Shown: positions 21,662 through 31,300 of the stretch, piece by piece
Layout of the letters: each line of letters begins with the position of its first letter
How positions within the stretch are numbered: position 1 is the first letter of the stretch
DNA from: an uncultured Verrucomicrobiales bacterium
Lineage (GTDB): Bacteria; Verrucomicrobiota; Verrucomicrobiia; Verrucomicrobiales; Akkermansiaceae
Length of the DNA: 34,126 nucleotides
Assembly (NCBI GenBank): GCA_937128235.1
Contig: CAKZMG010000120.1
Location: 1-34,126, forward strand
Direction: 5' to 3'
Notes under the pieces: generated by a model
Databases searched by the model: none
What the model saw: the letters and a program-made list of their open reading frames with translations, nothing else
Told to the model about the DNA's origin: nothing
Made by a program: the position numbers and the translations under genes

Positions 21662-22645
21662 ATGATCATTCCAGATTACCAACCATTCGAGGGTGAGCAC
21701 TGTGAAAGTGTAGCGATAGGAAACCTCATCAAGCATCAGGGACTTGAGCTATCCGAACCCATGTTATTTGGACTAGGAGCTGGGCTTGGCTTCATTTACT
21801 GGAACATGAAATCCATGCCACTACCATTCCTAGGAGGTAGAACTAAATATTTATCTCAGAACCTCTGCGAGAATCTTGGCATCACCATGGAGGTAAAAGA
21901 AACTACCTCACAAGCTAGAGCATGGCGCAATGTCACTGAAGTGATTGATGCAGGGAAGCCCGTAGCCTTGCAGCTGGACTGCTATCATCTGGACTACTTC
22001 ACCAAGAAAATCCATTTCGCTGGGCATCACGTAGCGATGTATGGCTACGACTCTAACAACGCCTATCTCGTGGACACCCGCCAGCAGGGATCTATGGTAG
22101 AAACTTCACTAGAAAACTTAGCCCTAGCGCGCAGTGAGAAGGGTCCCATGTCAGCTAGAAATAAATCTGTTAGCATTTCATTCGATTATACTGACATCGA
22201 CATCAAGTCTGCTATTGTTAGAGGTATTGCAAAAAATGCTGAGGAATTTCTAAATCCACCCATCAAGAATCTGGGATACAAAGGCATCGGGAAAACCAGT
22301 AAAGAGATCAAGAAATGGTTTGCAGGGAGTTCTGACCTAAAGGGTGACTTTTCTCATCAAGCAATGATGATGGAAAAAGCCGGGACTGGTGGTGCACTTT
22401 TCAGAAATCTTTACCGTGATTTCCTAAGAGGAGCTCATGAGTTAGTAGGTGCTGATTATCTGAAAATTGGTTACGAGAAGTTCACAATGATCGCATCAAA
22501 ATGGACTGAGGTTTCGGGTCTTTTCCAAATGATTTCTGAGACTGAATCAGCAGAGCCATTAGAGTCTGCTTCAACTCTGCTCAGTGAACTTTCAAAACTT
22601 GAACGCGAAGCGATGCAGGATTTGCATGATGCTGTGATTGGTTAG
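21662..22645 (+). CDS. BtrH-like papain-fold acyltransferase candidate (BtrH_N plus DUF4872-like)
   Basis: The 327-residue protein looks like BtrH, which in butirosin synthesis moves a gamma-glutamyl aminohydroxybutyryl chain onto the antibiotic. The N-terminal half has the C39/papain-type pattern: FEGEHCESVAIGNLI with a likely nucleophile Cys14, GHHVAMYGYD with His123, and AYLVDT with Asp138 as candidate third residue. The C-terminal half (about 165-320) is helical and corresponds to the DUF4872-like part of such proteins. A TTG at 21638 could add 8 residues, but the ATG at 21662 gives the family's usual start. No acyl-carrier protein or aminoglycoside-synthesis genes adjoin it, so the acyl donor and acceptor are unknown. 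A protease-like or amidase role is also possible. Confidence 0.72.
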   Translation: MIIPDYQPFEGEHCESVAIGNLIKHQGLELSEPMLFGLGAGLGFIYWNMKSMPLPFLGGRTKYLSQNLCENLGITMEVKETTSQARAWRNVTEVIDAGKPVALQLDCYHLDYFTKKIHFAGHHVAMYGYDSNNAYLVDTRQQGSMVETSLENLALARSEKGPMSARNKSVSISFDYTDIDIKSAIVRGIAKNAEEFLNPPIKNLGYKGIGKTSKEIKKWFAGSSDLKGDFSHQAMMMEKAGTGGALFRNLYRDFLRGAHELVGADYLKIGYEKFTMIASKWTEVSGLFQMISETESAEPLESASTLLSELSKLEREAMQDLHDAVIG

Positions 22646-22652
22646 AGTGAAC

Positions 22653-22675
22653 GTAGTTCTTTCAGAAGGAACTAC
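22653..22675. repeat. Hairpin between convergent genes
   Basis: GTAGTTC at 22653-22659 and GAACTAC at 22669-22675 are perfect inverted repeats with a 9-base loop. The right arm contains the stop codon of the minus-strand HIT gene. It might dampen read-through from both sides; no U-tract follows on either strand. Confidence 0.35.
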
Positions 22676-23088
22676 CATTCCTCCTTCAACTTAGCAGCTA
22701 TCTTTCTGCGTTCATCGATGGGTAGCTCAAAATATTGCTTACTTTCAAACCCATCATTTTTAAATCTAGGGATCACATGAAAGTGGAGATGAAACACATC
22801 TTGTCCAGCAGCTCGCTCATTGTTCTGGCGTATCATTACTCCTTCTGCGGAGAACGCATTCTTCACTGCGATTGACACGGTCCGAATCGCTTTCATCAGT
22901 GGCGCATTAAGCTCATCACTTAGTTCGTAGATATTCTCAACGTGACGTTTAGGGATCACCAGAACATGCCCGTGATTCCCCATTTTTTGATGTAGTGACA
23001 CTTGGGCAAACACGTAGTCATCTTCGTAAACAGTAAGATCTCTATCTACCTGCTTAGCTGCAATTTCACAAAATACGCACCGTTTCAT
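22672..23088 (-). CDS. HIT family (histidine triad) nucleotide hydrolase
   Basis: This 138-residue protein is a canonical HIT hydrolase of the bacterial HinT/Hit type. It opens with MKRCVFCEIA, whose CxxC pair commonly binds zinc with two His residues, has GHVLVIPKRHVENI in the middle and the complete triad HLHFHVIPRF at 100-109. Such enzymes cleave nucleoside phosphoramidates or dinucleoside polyphosphates. The frame is open to a GTG at 23109 that shares one base with the sulfatase stop (TAGTG); that start would add seven residues and would couple the genes, but MKRC is the usual family start. It is the last gene of a minus-strand group with the sulfatase and a Pro/Lys-rich protein. Confidence 0.9.
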   Translation of the reverse strand: MKRCVFCEIAAKQVDRDLTVYEDDYVFAQVSLHQKMGNHGHVLVIPKRHVENIYELSDELNAPLMKAIRTVSIAVKNAFSAEGVMIRQNNERAAGQDVFHLHFHVIPRFKNDGFESKQYFELPIDERRKIAAKLKEEW

Positions 23089-23108
23089 AGTCAGTTTTTC
23101 TACTAGCA

Positions 23109-24644
23109 CTACTCATACTCCCATTTCATAATCCATGGATCATCGGTTTGTTTTTGGAGTAGTTTGAGGCGCTGTTTACGCTCTTCTAGTTTTTCCGCGA
23201 ACGCTGGGTCTGATGCTAAGTTGTTAGACTCCGAGGGATCTTTCTGGATGTCGAAAAGTTCAAATCTTGGTCGCTGAATATAGGAACTCACACTCCGTTT
23301 TCCATACAATGCTTTCTGCCCTTTTTGATACTGTGCTTGCCAGCTGGATGCTACCCAGAGGTCTGAGGCAAATGGATATGGGAGTGGGGATGCGATGTTC
23401 CAGATGAGCTTGTAGCGTCTCCCGCGCACTGTGCGCATCGGGTAGTACATCTGAATTTCATGAAAGGTGTGTGAGCCTAGAATCTCATTCCATCCCTGCG
23501 TCTTCTCCGTTTCTAACAGACTCACCCATGAGCGACCGTGATAGTTCTTGAGCTTCCCGCCCGGGTTCTCACCTCTTCCTAACTTCTCAACGGGCAAGAG
23601 TTTTTTCGGAGCTCGCTTTGCTTCATCCAAGCCCCCTGCTACATCGAGAATCGTTGGTGTGATATCTGTGTGTGAGATCATGGCATCGCAAACAACGCCT
23701 CGCTTTTTCAGCCCAGGCATCCGCACGACAAAGGGCACATGCAGTCCTGCCTCATAGACGGTAGTTTTGGCTCCGGGAAATGCCATGCCGTGATCTGCTG
23801 TGAAAATAATCATGGTATTCTCATACTGCTTGGCTTCTTTCAGCGCCTCGATCATGCGTCCTAGTGCCTGATCTGTCCGGGTGCAGCTTTGGTAATATTG
23901 CGCTATCTCTCTCCGGCACTCCATGGTGTCTGGGAGGAAATCTGGAACAATGATTTTAGCTGGATCGTAAACCGTTTCCTTAATTCCTTGATAAGATTTA
24001 CCTACTGGAGGATTACCAAAAAGATTTGGCTTAAGTTTCTCTGGTGCCGTCTTATCCACCCCACCGCTGCGGTGCGGATCATGCGTAGCAAAGTAGAGGA
24101 AAAACGGCTTATCAGTTTCTTCATTGAAGAGTGGCTTACATTTTTCAATCCATGATGGAGTGTTGTGACCATTTGGCTGGCGGATGTATTGGTCAAATTG
24201 GTAAACCTTCTCTGGAGCCACGTGGAGCTTGCCCATCTGAGCGGTGCGGTAGCCGAGTGCTCTGAGTTGATTTGGTAAACTAAGTGCCGCGCATTTCGCA
24301 AAGGTCTCAAATTTATGGAAATGATGAGTGTGCCCATATTGCCCATTCGCGTGATTGTGAATACCCGTGAGAATAACCGACCTGCTTGCCGAGCAAGATG
24401 CCGTGGTGGCAAAGGCATGGGTGAATCGCGTTCCTTCAGCTGCCAGCTGATCAAGGTACGGAGTCTGGATCACTGGAGACCCATAACATCCTGCGATGGG
24501 ACTCTGGTCATCGGTGACGAAGAGAATAATGTTAGGTTTTTTGGCAGATAATGTGGATGAAAAAACCGCTAAACAGACTAATGTAAGAAGACTGAAAAGT
24601 TTGATATTGATGAGATTACTCAGAGTTTTTTTCATATAGTTCAA
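23109..24644 (-). CDS. Secreted sulfatase with CSASR active site
   Basis: This 511-residue type I sulfatase removes sulfate esters or N-sulfates from carbohydrates. A basic start and hydrophobic helix (about 13-34) ending LSA-KKP form a Sec signal peptide. Calcium-binding Asp45/Asp46 in VTDDQSP follow. The active-site motif is CSASRSVILTG beginning at Cys84, which becomes formylglycine; the Pro of the usual C-x-P-S-R is replaced by Ala. TADHG is the second metal-binding strand, and FELFDIQKDPSESNNLA is the family's C-terminal signature. NHANGQYGHTHHFHKF after the motif resembles sulfamidase-like subfamily S1_8, a tentative subtype. No sulfatase-maturing enzyme is in the window. Start options are ATG 24644 or codon 4. 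Confidence 0.92.
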   Translation of the reverse strand: MNYMKKTLSNLINIKLFSLLTLVCLAVFSSTLSAKKPNIILFVTDDQSPIAGCYGSPVIQTPYLDQLAAEGTRFTHAFATTASCSASRSVILTGIHNHANGQYGHTHHFHKFETFAKCAALSLPNQLRALGYRTAQMGKLHVAPEKVYQFDQYIRQPNGHNTPSWIEKCKPLFNEETDKPFFLYFATHDPHRSGGVDKTAPEKLKPNLFGNPPVGKSYQGIKETVYDPAKIIVPDFLPDTMECRREIAQYYQSCTRTDQALGRMIEALKEAKQYENTMIIFTADHGMAFPGAKTTVYEAGLHVPFVVRMPGLKKRGVVCDAMISHTDITPTILDVAGGLDEAKRAPKKLLPVEKLGRGENPGGKLKNYHGRSWVSLLETEKTQGWNEILGSHTFHEIQMYYPMRTVRGRRYKLIWNIASPLPYPFASDLWVASSWQAQYQKGQKALYGKRSVSSYIQRPRFELFDIQKDPSESNNLASDPAFAEKLEERKQRLKLLQKQTDDPWIMKWEYE

Positions 24645-24651
24645 GACTAAC

Positions 24652-25227
24652 TTACCTCATCTTGGTATTGGTGCTCGCCCACAACCATTTCACTACTTTG
24701 CCATCTTTGATGAGTGCTTTGGCTTGGAGCTGCTGTTCATCGAAAATGGTCTGTGCTTTATAGGTTACTAAGCCCACATCATACGTCCCACCATCGATCT
24801 CCTGCTCGCCCTCTCTCTTCCAGTCCACTACTTGCTCGTATTTAAATTCATTCACATCACCCGCTTTGACTGAGCTTTGGAGGGCATTGATAAATTCCTG
24901 ATCATTCAGCTTCACCTCAGCTTTTGGAGGCTTGGGAGCTGGCTTGGGTGCTACAGGTGCTGGCTTCACTGGAGTAGGCTCAGGTTTCTCTGCTACTTCT
25001 GGTTTGACTGGTGTAGGTGTAGGAGTTGTCTTTTCATTTGGCTTCTTTGAATCGTCAGGTTTTGACGTTTGCTTAGCCAATTTTGCCTTCTGTTCTGCCT
25101 TGTAGCTATCGCTCAGTGCAGATTCCGCTACCACATCATTTTCTACAAGCTTAGGTAGCAGCATAGGGTGGAGCACATATCCGATGGCTGCGAAGACGAG
25201 ACAGAGTAAAAAGCTGGCGATATTCAT
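24652..25227 (-). CDS. Membrane-anchored protein with a Pro/Lys-rich linker, uncharacterised
   Basis: I do not recognise this 191-residue protein. It has an N-terminal membrane helix (about 4-24) with no clear cleavage site, a Lys/Ala helix, a long Pro/Lys/Val-rich spacer (about 58-107, with repeats such as KPEPTPVKP and APKPAPKPP), and a compact C-terminal domain (about 108-191) with FEYEQV-like strands and GLVTYKAQTIFDEQQ. The layout, an anchor plus a stiff periplasm-spanning linker plus a small domain, resembles TonB or energy-transducing proteins in shape only. It precedes the sulfatase by 7 bases, so the pair may share a transcript. The PK repeat could inflate low-complexity database matches. 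Confidence 0.75.
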   Translation of the reverse strand: MNIASFLLCLVFAAIGYVLHPMLLPKLVENDVVAESALSDSYKAEQKAKLAKQTSKPDDSKKPNEKTTPTPTPVKPEVAEKPEPTPVKPAPVAPKPAPKPPKAEVKLNDQEFINALQSSVKAGDVNEFKYEQVVDWKREGEQEIDGGTYDVGLVTYKAQTIFDEQQLQAKALIKDGKVVKWLWASTNTKMR

Positions 25228-25292
25228 AGCTCTATTTCAACACCATTTACCCCCCATCTGACCAGCCAAATCTTGAATTTATTGAGCACTTT

Positions 25293-25312
25293 TTGACAAT
25301 ATCGACAATATC
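25293..25312. promoter_or_regulatory. TTGACA box and 9-bp tandem repeat before polA
   Basis: GACAATATC is repeated back to back at 25295-25312, and TTGACA at 25293-25298 is a perfect -35 match that overlaps the first copy. No good -10 lies 16-18 bases downstream; GACAAT at 25295 or 25304 can instead serve as a -10 with TTGAAT or TTGAGC upstream. The element lies in the 132-base gap between divergent genes, so it might control polA, the Pro/Lys-rich gene or both. Confidence 0.4.
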
Positions 25313-25359
25313 AATACTAACTATTGACCGACACCTGAGTTTAGACGCACTATCTGGGC

Positions 25360-28224
25360 ATGTCAGACACTACAAATCGCCTCTTTTTACTCGATGGGAT
25401 GGCTCTCGTTTATCGCGCGCATTTCGCTCTTATCAGGAGCCCTATTATGAATAGCAAAGGCATGAACACCTCAGCGATCTTTGGATTTGTGAATACGATG
25501 CTGGAGATCATCGATAACCATGCACCTACGCATCTCGGTGTAGCATTTGATACAAAGGAGCCTACTCCTAGACATAAGATTTTCCCTGCGTATAAGGCTC
25601 AGCGTGATGCGATGCCGGAGGACATCGCGGCGGCTATTCCTGAGATTAAACGCATTCTTAAGGCATTTAATATTCCAGTCATCGAGATACCAGGATTTGA
25701 GGCGGATGACATCATTGGGACGTTGGCTAAGCAGGCTGACGAGGAGGGATCATTCCACACGTTTATGGTAACGCCGGATAAGGATTTCGCCCAGCTAGTG
25801 TCACCCACTACCACGATGTGGAAGCCGGGGCGCAAGGGTGCGGATGTGCAGCTGTTAGATGTTCCAGCTATTCTTGAGAACTGGGAAATAGAGCGCACCG
25901 AGCAAGTCATCGACATCCTAGGACTCTGGGGTGATGCGTCTGACAATATTCCCGGTGTACCAGGCATCGGTGAGAAGACTGCTAAGAAACTGATCAAGCA
26001 GTTTGGGTCTATCGAGAAACTGTTAGAGTCCACTGATCAGCTTAAGGGCAAGCAGAAAGAGAACGTAGAAAATAATAAGGAGCAGGCATTGCTCTCTAAG
26101 GAACTTGTGAAGATTATTTTAGATGTGCCTGTGACGACTTCCTTTGACGATCTACTAATTAGTAATCGGGACGACGAGGCGATCCAGAGTTTGTTCACTG
26201 AGTTTGAATTTAACTCACTAGGAAAGAGGCTATTTGGCAATGACTACAATGCGGGAAGAGGCCATGCTACGACGACTGATGCGAATGATAACATCACTGC
26301 CGAGCTAAAGTCTTTGTCTAATTTCAAAACAAGTTACACACTAGTCGATACACCAGCCGCGCTAAAAAAACTTACCTCTAGCTTGAACAAACAAGACCTT
26401 TTCTGCTTCGATCTTGAGACGACATCGCTAAATCCGCGCATCGCGAAGTTACTCGGATTCGCGATCAGCTGGAAGAAGCATGAGGCTTACTTTGTGACAC
26501 CTACTGACGCGCTACCGCTCAGTATCATCATCCAAAACATTACCCCTGCTTTCACCTCGAAGGCCACTAAAATAGGGCATAATCTGAAGTATGATCTTTC
26601 GGTTCTATTCGCTCAAGGGATAGAGATTAATGGGCCTTACTTTGACACCATGCTCGCTCATTCACTGGCTGAGCCGGATCAGCGGCACAACATGGATTAC
26701 CTAGCGGAGAGATTTCTGGGTTACACGACCATCAAGCTGAGCGATGTGGCAGAAGCTCATGAGAAGGAGAAGGAGCCAGATGAGGAACCGCAGGAAGAGA
26801 TAGCAGATGATCTCTTCGCGATGGCGGAGAAAAAGGCTCCTAAGAAGAAAGCGGCTAAGAAGAAAAAAGGAGCAGAAATTGACATGCTAAGCATCCCACC
26901 AAGCGCTCTAACAGATTACGCATGTGAAGATGCAGACGTGACTTTTCAGCTGGCAGAAATTTTAGCAGAGCAGCTAGATAACGCGGATCAGAGTGAGACG
27001 TTTTATGAAATAGAGTCTCCCCTGCTGCCTGTGATTACTCGGATCGAGAATGAAGGGATCGCGGTCAACACCGCCGCTCTTGAGGAGATCAGTGTGGTTC
27101 TAGGAGATAAAATTTCTAATTTAACAGCTGACATCTATCGTCAAGCTGGACAGGAATTTAACCTCAACTCACCGAAGCAACTTGGTGAGATTTTGTTCTC
27201 AGAAATGGAGCTCGTGGAAAAGCCCAAGAAGACCAAGACGGGGCAATTTAAAACTGATGAATCGACACTCTCGTCACTAGCTAACGATCACGAAATCGTA
27301 GCTAATATTTTAGAATACCGCGAAGCATCTAAGCTCAAATCCACCTATGTGGACGCGCTTCCAACGCACCTCTGCCCATCAGATCAGCGCATTCACACGC
27401 AGCTTCATCAGCTGATGACTGCTACGGGCAGAATCGCTTCATCGAACCCGAATCTACAGAACATCCCGGTGCGTTCCGAGGCTGGCAGAGAGATCAGAAA
27501 GGCGTTTGTCCCGCGTGATGAGAACTACACCTTACTCGCAGTGGACTACTCGCAGGTGGAGCTCAGAGTCATGGCTGCCATCGCGGAAGATAAAGCGATG
27601 ATTGATGCTTTCCAGAGAGACCTAGACATCCACACCGCTACTGCGGCGAATGTTTACGGAGTGGATCTAGACGAAGTTACTTCTGACATGAGACGCAATG
27701 CAAAGATGGTAAACTTTGGTATCATTTATGGTATCTCCGCCTTCGGGCTCTCACAGCGTCTGGGTATCTCGCGCACGGAAGCTGGTGAAATTATCGATAC
27801 CTACTTTGAGAAATATCCTGCGATCAAAAATTTCATGGATAACACCATCGAGAAAACTACTGAGCTGGGCTACACCGAGACTCTTACTGGCAGAAAACGC
27901 ATCATCAAGGACATCAACTCGCGCAATGCGATGCAGCGCAACAACGCCTCACGCGCAGCCATCAATACTCCTATCCAGGGCACCGCTGCCGACATGATCA
28001 AGCTCGCTATGATCAAGGTGGATGCACTTCTAACAGATAGAAATTACAAAACAAAAATGCTCCTACAAGTGCACGATGAATTGATCTTCGACCTCCATAA
28101 ATCTGAGCAAGAAGAACTCATCCCCCTCATCAAGCAAGCCATGGAAACAGCCCTAGAGCTACCCAATGGAGTGCCTACTAAAGTAGATACAGGAACTGGA
28201 GACAACTGGCTACAGGCGCATTAA
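25360..28224 (+). CDS. polA: DNA polymerase I
   Basis: The 954-residue enzyme fills gaps and removes RNA primers. The order is a 5' nuclease domain (1 to about 295, with YKAQRDAMPEDI and GDASDNIPGVPGIGEKTA), a 3'-5' proofreading domain (about 325-540), and a family A polymerase (about 550-954). The proofreading site looks intact: Asp351 and Glu353 in DLETTS, Asp412 in HNLKYDL, and Tyr520/Asp524 in YACEDAD. Polymerase motif A has Asp729-Tyr730-Ser731, motif B ends NFGIIYG with Phe786, and motif C is HDE at 905-907. A Lys/Ala-rich insert (about 488-505, KKAPKKKAAKKKKG) stands just before exonuclease motif III. Expressed divergently from the Pro/Lys-rich gene. Confidence 0.97.
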   Translation: MSDTTNRLFLLDGMALVYRAHFALIRSPIMNSKGMNTSAIFGFVNTMLEIIDNHAPTHLGVAFDTKEPTPRHKIFPAYKAQRDAMPEDIAAAIPEIKRILKAFNIPVIEIPGFEADDIIGTLAKQADEEGSFHTFMVTPDKDFAQLVSPTTTMWKPGRKGADVQLLDVPAILENWEIERTEQVIDILGLWGDASDNIPGVPGIGEKTAKKLIKQFGSIEKLLESTDQLKGKQKENVENNKEQALLSKELVKIILDVPVTTSFDDLLISNRDDEAIQSLFTEFEFNSLGKRLFGNDYNAGRGHATTTDANDNITAELKSLSNFKTSYTLVDTPAALKKLTSSLNKQDLFCFDLETTSLNPRIAKLLGFAISWKKHEAYFVTPTDALPLSIIIQNITPAFTSKATKIGHNLKYDLSVLFAQGIEINGPYFDTMLAHSLAEPDQRHNMDYLAERFLGYTTIKLSDVAEAHEKEKEPDEEPQEEIADDLFAMAEKKAPKKKAAKKKKGAEIDMLSIPPSALTDYACEDADVTFQLAEILAEQLDNADQSETFYEIESPLLPVITRIENEGIAVNTAALEEISVVLGDKISNLTADIYRQAGQEFNLNSPKQLGEILFSEMELVEKPKKTKTGQFKTDESTLSSLANDHEIVANILEYREASKLKSTYVDALPTHLCPSDQRIHTQLHQLMTATGRIASSNPNLQNIPVRSEAGREIRKAFVPRDENYTLLAVDYSQVELRVMAAIAEDKAMIDAFQRDLDIHTATAANVYGVDLDEVTSDMRRNAKMVNFGIIYGISAFGLSQRLGISRTEAGEIIDTYFEKYPAIKNFMDNTIEKTTELGYTETLTGRKRIIKDINSRNAMQRNNASRAAINTPIQGTAADMIKLAMIKVDALLTDRNYKTKMLLQVHDELIFDLHKSEQEELIPLIKQAMETALELPNGVPTKVDTGTGDNWLQAH

Positions 28225-28328
28225 TCTAACTTCCATGTAACTGCCGTTCGACACATTGAGATACCTGTATATACTTTGTATGTTTTTTAGTTTTTAAAAC
28301 TCATAAAAACTGATACATAGCTTTGTAA

Positions 28329-31300
28329 ATGTTGAAATTTCTACATCTATCACGCTCAGTCACCCAAAAAAGTAGATCAGGGAAGCATGGAACCCACAGA
28401 GGTTTTGCGCTAATTTCTACGGTGATGATCATGAGTCTATTACTGATGATTGCCTTAGCGATGCTTAGTTTCAGCACAGTGGTGACTACCACAGCAGCTA
28501 GCACGAATAGTCAGCTTCGGGCACAAGCTAATGCCAGAGTAGCGTTGATGATAGCTCTTGGAGAATTACAGGCTGAGATGGGACCAGACATGCGCATTAG
28601 TGCTGAGTCTGCATTGTTTGATACTGATAAGGAAACAGAGAAAATAGATGGCATCCAGCAATCTCATTGGACTGCTAGTTACAATGCATGGGGAACCTGG
28701 CTCAATGCCGAGTATTCTCTCCCGCAAGCAAGCGGTGCGACCAGTCTTATGAAAATAAGCGACACCTACAGAGACAAGCGTGAGCCAATGTTCCGCAGAT
28801 GGCTCCTATCACTTCCAGAGGATCAAGTCTCTAACATCGAAGCACCTGTTACAGGAGCGGGGCTTGATGAGAAAAATTCCGTCATACTTGTAGGTAAAGG
28901 CTCGCTAGGTAGTATCAACTCTGAGTCTGAACACCTCATTACCAGAGCATTTCTACAACAAGTAGATCAAGGAAACATCGCATGGTGGGTAGGGCCAGAG
29001 AACCATAAAGCGATCATTAACAAACCATCCAAAACGACAGCGCTCAACGTCACGGATACAGAGTCATCACAGGGTAATACGAGCGAAGTTGGCATCAGTA
29101 GTATTGAAGGATTTGGTAATCTAAAAGATGATACAGAGAAATCTAACAAACTCATTTCTGAACTATCACTCCGCCCAGCAGCCATCACACGGGAGCATGT
29201 AGGCAAGCATTTCTATGACCTCACTGCTCACAGTAAAGGACTACAGACCAGTGTGAGGACTGGAGCTTTGAAAAAAGATCTTAGCTTACTTCTAGATGCT
29301 GATACCATGCCCACAGCTTATAAATTCAAAAGTGGTGGGACACAAGAGCCATCGATCCGCCCTATGAGTGCTGATCTCCGTGCTAAGAACCCGCAGATTC
29401 CTGAACGTCACTTTGCCTCATGGACACGCATGCGCCACTACTACCGCACCTACCGCCAGACGAGTGACTCTAATAGGCTCGGTACTGGAGAAGCAGCCAA
29501 CTTAAAATGGGATAACAACGATAAACCATGGACTCCCATCGTGACTCCATTAGCCAGCAATCTAAACACCTCTAACACCTATATCCGTGTTCCTATACTT
29601 GCAAAGCTCACCTTCATCTACAGCCTGCAAAGCATCGCAGTTCCTAACACCAATCCTAGAAGATATAATTGCTATTTGGTGTACACTCCAGTTTACACAT
29701 TTTGGAATCCATATAACGTGGAAATGCGCGTAGGCAGCAGGCTACTAGGCACACTCTCTATGCCCTATAAAATACTACCCCTCGGCTTCTACAGCTACAT
29801 GAATGGGGCTCAACAAGGTGGGGTGCGCTCAGTCTATCAAGGACTAAAACAAGACCACGGCTCATCTTTCGGAACTCAGGACAACTCAGAAATAGTATTC
29901 CAACCAGGGGAGCTAAAATTATTTTCTTACCGTAGCAGTGGAAACAGCACTGGCAAACAAACGGCTTTCCTCCCGGGGTTCGACCCTCAGGCTATCGGAG
30001 GTGACAAGCTTCTCATCCATAAAAAAGTCCTGCGCACGCAGCGACCAGGAATGGCTCTCACCTTCGCTAATCCATCAGGTCAGGGAGGTAACGTCTGGTT
30101 TGGTAACACACCTGGTTCACTGAACAATCCACTTACATGGTTACCTGACGGATACAATTGGTTACCTACGATGTATGCACACGATTGGTTTCAGAAAGAT
30201 CAAGTCAACACACGGATCACTCCAGCAGGCTTTGCAGATGTAGCTAAGTGGCAGTTTTCTGATGATGAACCCCTTCCATTTGCTTTCAATCAATTCGTCA
30301 TAAAAACATCATCAGAATTTGAATATGAAAGCATAGGATGGAATAAAGACTGGCGGAGTAAAAACTGGCTTCAGGCTCCTCCCTACTACTTTGGGAGCGC
30401 ACAGTATATTTCCGAAAATCAGAAGATCGCGCATACTCAGAGACTGGATAATCCATATGTGATGCACTTTGGTCCAATGTCTGCTTCAGAGATGCCAAAA
30501 GTGGTCCCACACATAGGAGAACGCGCCTCTCTTGGCTCTGGCTCGTCACCCTACGAAAAGGTTAACTCGGCCGTCTTGTTAGAGCTTCCTACAGCACCAC
30601 TCTCTAGCATCGCTGCATTTTCTAACATGAGGATGAATCCCGGGTGGACAGTACCAAGTGCATTCCGACAAGGTCCTAGTGGAGAATGGAAGTCATATAG
30701 CGGAGCTGCCTATAAAGCCACCAATTATCAAAGTGGAATCACAGGAGGCGGGCTGGGTAATTCCTTCATTCATCCAGTACTGCCTCGCAATGACATTTAC
30801 CGCTATTTTGACAACTCCAAGAGCCAAGACGTCTCCAGCTGGGCAAACAATACCACTGAGCGAGATAACAAAGTATATAACGACTACTGGGATCACTGCT
30901 TCTTACTCAATGACGCCCTCTGGGATGACTACTTCACCTCATCACTAGCTGATCAGACCCGCCCCGGTGCAAGCGCAACACTGAGCCTAGATGAAAACAT
31001 CAGCAGTTTGTTAGAAACTGGGACAGTCTCTGCCAATAGCCGTCTTCAGCTCCTGTCCTCAAGTCAAAATACTGACAAGATAAAACAAGAACTCAAAGCT
31101 GAGGACGGATATCTAAAGTCTGCGAAGCACCTCATTGTAGATGGCATGTTTAATGTCAATAGCACCTCTGTAGATGCCTGGCATGCGCTCTTCACTGGAA
31201 TTCGCTCACGGCAGCTAGTGGAGCGAGAATCTGGTCAGCTCAAGAAAGTGAACATTCCATCTGGAAAAGTCATCGCACTCTCACGTTTCAATACAGAAGT

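Noticed and set aside
21662-22645. Butirosin-like antibiotic cluster
   Set aside because: Only a BtrH-like gene is present; no acyl-carrier protein, ligase, aminotransferase or deoxystreptamine genes lie nearby. The ATP-grasp gene is about 19 kb away on a separate transcript.
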